This document shows positions 5,021-5,445 of a DNA stretch of 5,445 nucleotides, in pieces. Location of the stretch: NCBI GenBank assembly GCA_016840965.1, contig JAEORI010000235.1, forward strand, positions 1 to 5,445. Reading direction: 5' to 3'. Position 1 is the first letter of the stretch. Each line of letters begins with the position of its first letter. Source of the DNA: Candidatus Thorarchaeota archaeon (GTDB lineage: Archaea > Asgardarchaeota > Thorarchaeia > Thorarchaeales > Thorarchaeaceae). Below the pieces are notes generated by a model. That model had not been told where the DNA came from, searched no databases, and saw only the letters and a program-made list of their open reading frames with translations. The translations under genes and the position numbers were made by a program.

Positions 5021-5185
5021 ATGCCAAAAGCAAACGAATTGTATAAAGTTGACAAGTCTGGCAAGATCACTCGCTCCAAAAAATCTTGTCCACGATGTGA
5101 GAAAGGAACTTACATGGCAGAGCACTTCGATCGTTTTGCTTGTGGCCGTTGTGGGTACACAGAGTTCAAACGTAAGGGCAACTAG
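5021..5185 (+). CDS. rps27ae: Small ribosomal subunit protein eS31 (S27ae)
   Basis: This 54-residue zinc-ribbon protein of the 30S subunit begins MPKANELYKVDKSGKITRSK. The zinc ligands are the cysteine pairs C23/C26 (CPRC) and C41/C44 (CGRC), with the family phrase GTYMAEHFDRFACGRCGYTEF between about 29 and 49 and a basic end (KRKGN). In eukaryotes the homologue is made as a ubiquitin fusion; here it is a free protein, as is usual in archaea. The ATG follows the rps24e TAG with no gap, so the Shine-Dalgarno region lies in the AGAGGGAGAAG end of rps24e. It ends 2 nt from the stop of a convergent gene. The identification is firm despite the short length. Confidence 0.95.
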   Translation: MPKANELYKVDKSGKITRSKKSCPRCEKGTYMAEHFDRFACGRCGYTEFKRKGN

Positions 5186-5187
5186 TT

Positions 5188-5445
5188 TTACTCACCAACT
5201 ATAGCCATTACCCATCTTACAAAGATAAGAACACCAATTACCATTGTGAGCATAACATCTACAAGAAATACTCCTGGAATCTGAAGCTCTATCCATGCTG
5301 CTAGAATGAGTGCTATAGGGAATGTCAAAATGAAAGGTAGAGTTGCTACTGTTAGAGATATCTCCTCGCTTGATACCATGATGTTTACGAGGAGAAGTAG
5401 CCAAATGGCATAGATTCCAATGAGGAGAGCAACTTCCAGTATCAT
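5188..5445 (-). CDS. Small three-helix membrane protein, MrpF-like (possible cation/proton antiporter subunit F)
   Basis: This 85-residue hydrophobic protein has helices near 3-23, 31-52 and 58-82. Size, three-helix layout and the third segment (GVFLVDVMLTMVIGVLIFVRWV, 58-79, with an Asp at 63 inside the phrase) resemble MrpF/PhaF subunits. In those, an LDVALVLALLGF-type segment carries a conserved Asp. Such subunits occur in multisubunit Na+/H+ antiporters and in membrane-bound hydrogenases. The family's usual G-P-x-x-x-D-R loop between helices 1 and 2 is not recognisable (SSEEISL instead), so this is a tentative call. The ATG coincides with the window edge, so the true start could lie further out. 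The gene is convergent with rps27ae. In Mrp operons F is normally followed by G, but here no gene follows on this strand. Confidence 0.6.
   Translation of the reverse strand: MILEVALLIGIYAIWLLLLVNIMVSSEEISLTVATLPFILTFPIALILAAWIELQIPGVFLVDVMLTMVIGVLIFVRWVMAIVGE

Overview
This is an archaeal core-information locus. The evidence is the archaeal/eukaryotic set of translation and transcription genes: ribosomal proteins S6e, S24e and S27ae, initiation factor aIF2 gamma, RNA polymerase subunits Rpo7 (RpoE') and Spt4 (RpoE''), and an Utp24/Fcf1-like PIN nuclease. TATA-like boxes lie upstream of several of these genes and Shine-Dalgarno sites precede most of them. Base composition is moderate and slightly AT-rich. 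The aIF2 gamma sequence reads closest to what I remember of the Thermococcales type, and the overall look also fits an Asgard/Thorarchaeota-type archaeon. The window alone does not settle the phylum.

Layout. Bases 1-59 (minus strand) hold what looks like the first ~20 codons of a gene leaving the left edge. Bases 123-1292 (minus) encode a multi-pass M50 site-2 protease with an internal PDZ domain. A divergent 200-nt gap (1293-1492) separates it from the plus-strand cluster: rps6e (1493-1876), aif2 gamma (1989-3230), the PIN-domain gene (3261-3680), rpo7/rpoE1 (3811-4389), spt4/rpoE2 (4407-4619), rps24e (4715-5020) and the 54-codon rps27ae (5021-5185). On the right edge a convergent minus-strand gene (5188-5445) encodes an 85-residue, three-helix membrane protein resembling MrpF-type antiporter subunits. 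No stretch longer than 300 bases lacks a gene.

How it works together. The plus-strand cluster joins ribosome building (S6e, S24e, S27ae and probably the PIN nuclease in pre-rRNA processing), initiator tRNA delivery (aIF2 gamma) and transcription initiation/elongation (Rpo7, Spt4). This is a long-conserved archaeal neighbourhood. The dephospho-CoA kinase gene often found between spt4 and rps24e is absent here, leaving 95 nt. A strong TATA box at 3705-3712 suggests that rpo7-spt4 starts its own transcript, with a structured leader.

I found no undescribed multi-gene system. The most interesting points are the rpo7 leader (an 11-bp hairpin plus a possible ribosome-binding-site-masking hairpin), a Ser in place of the usual switch-1 Thr in aIF2 gamma, the missing kinase gene, and the MrpF-like protein next to the ribosomal genes.
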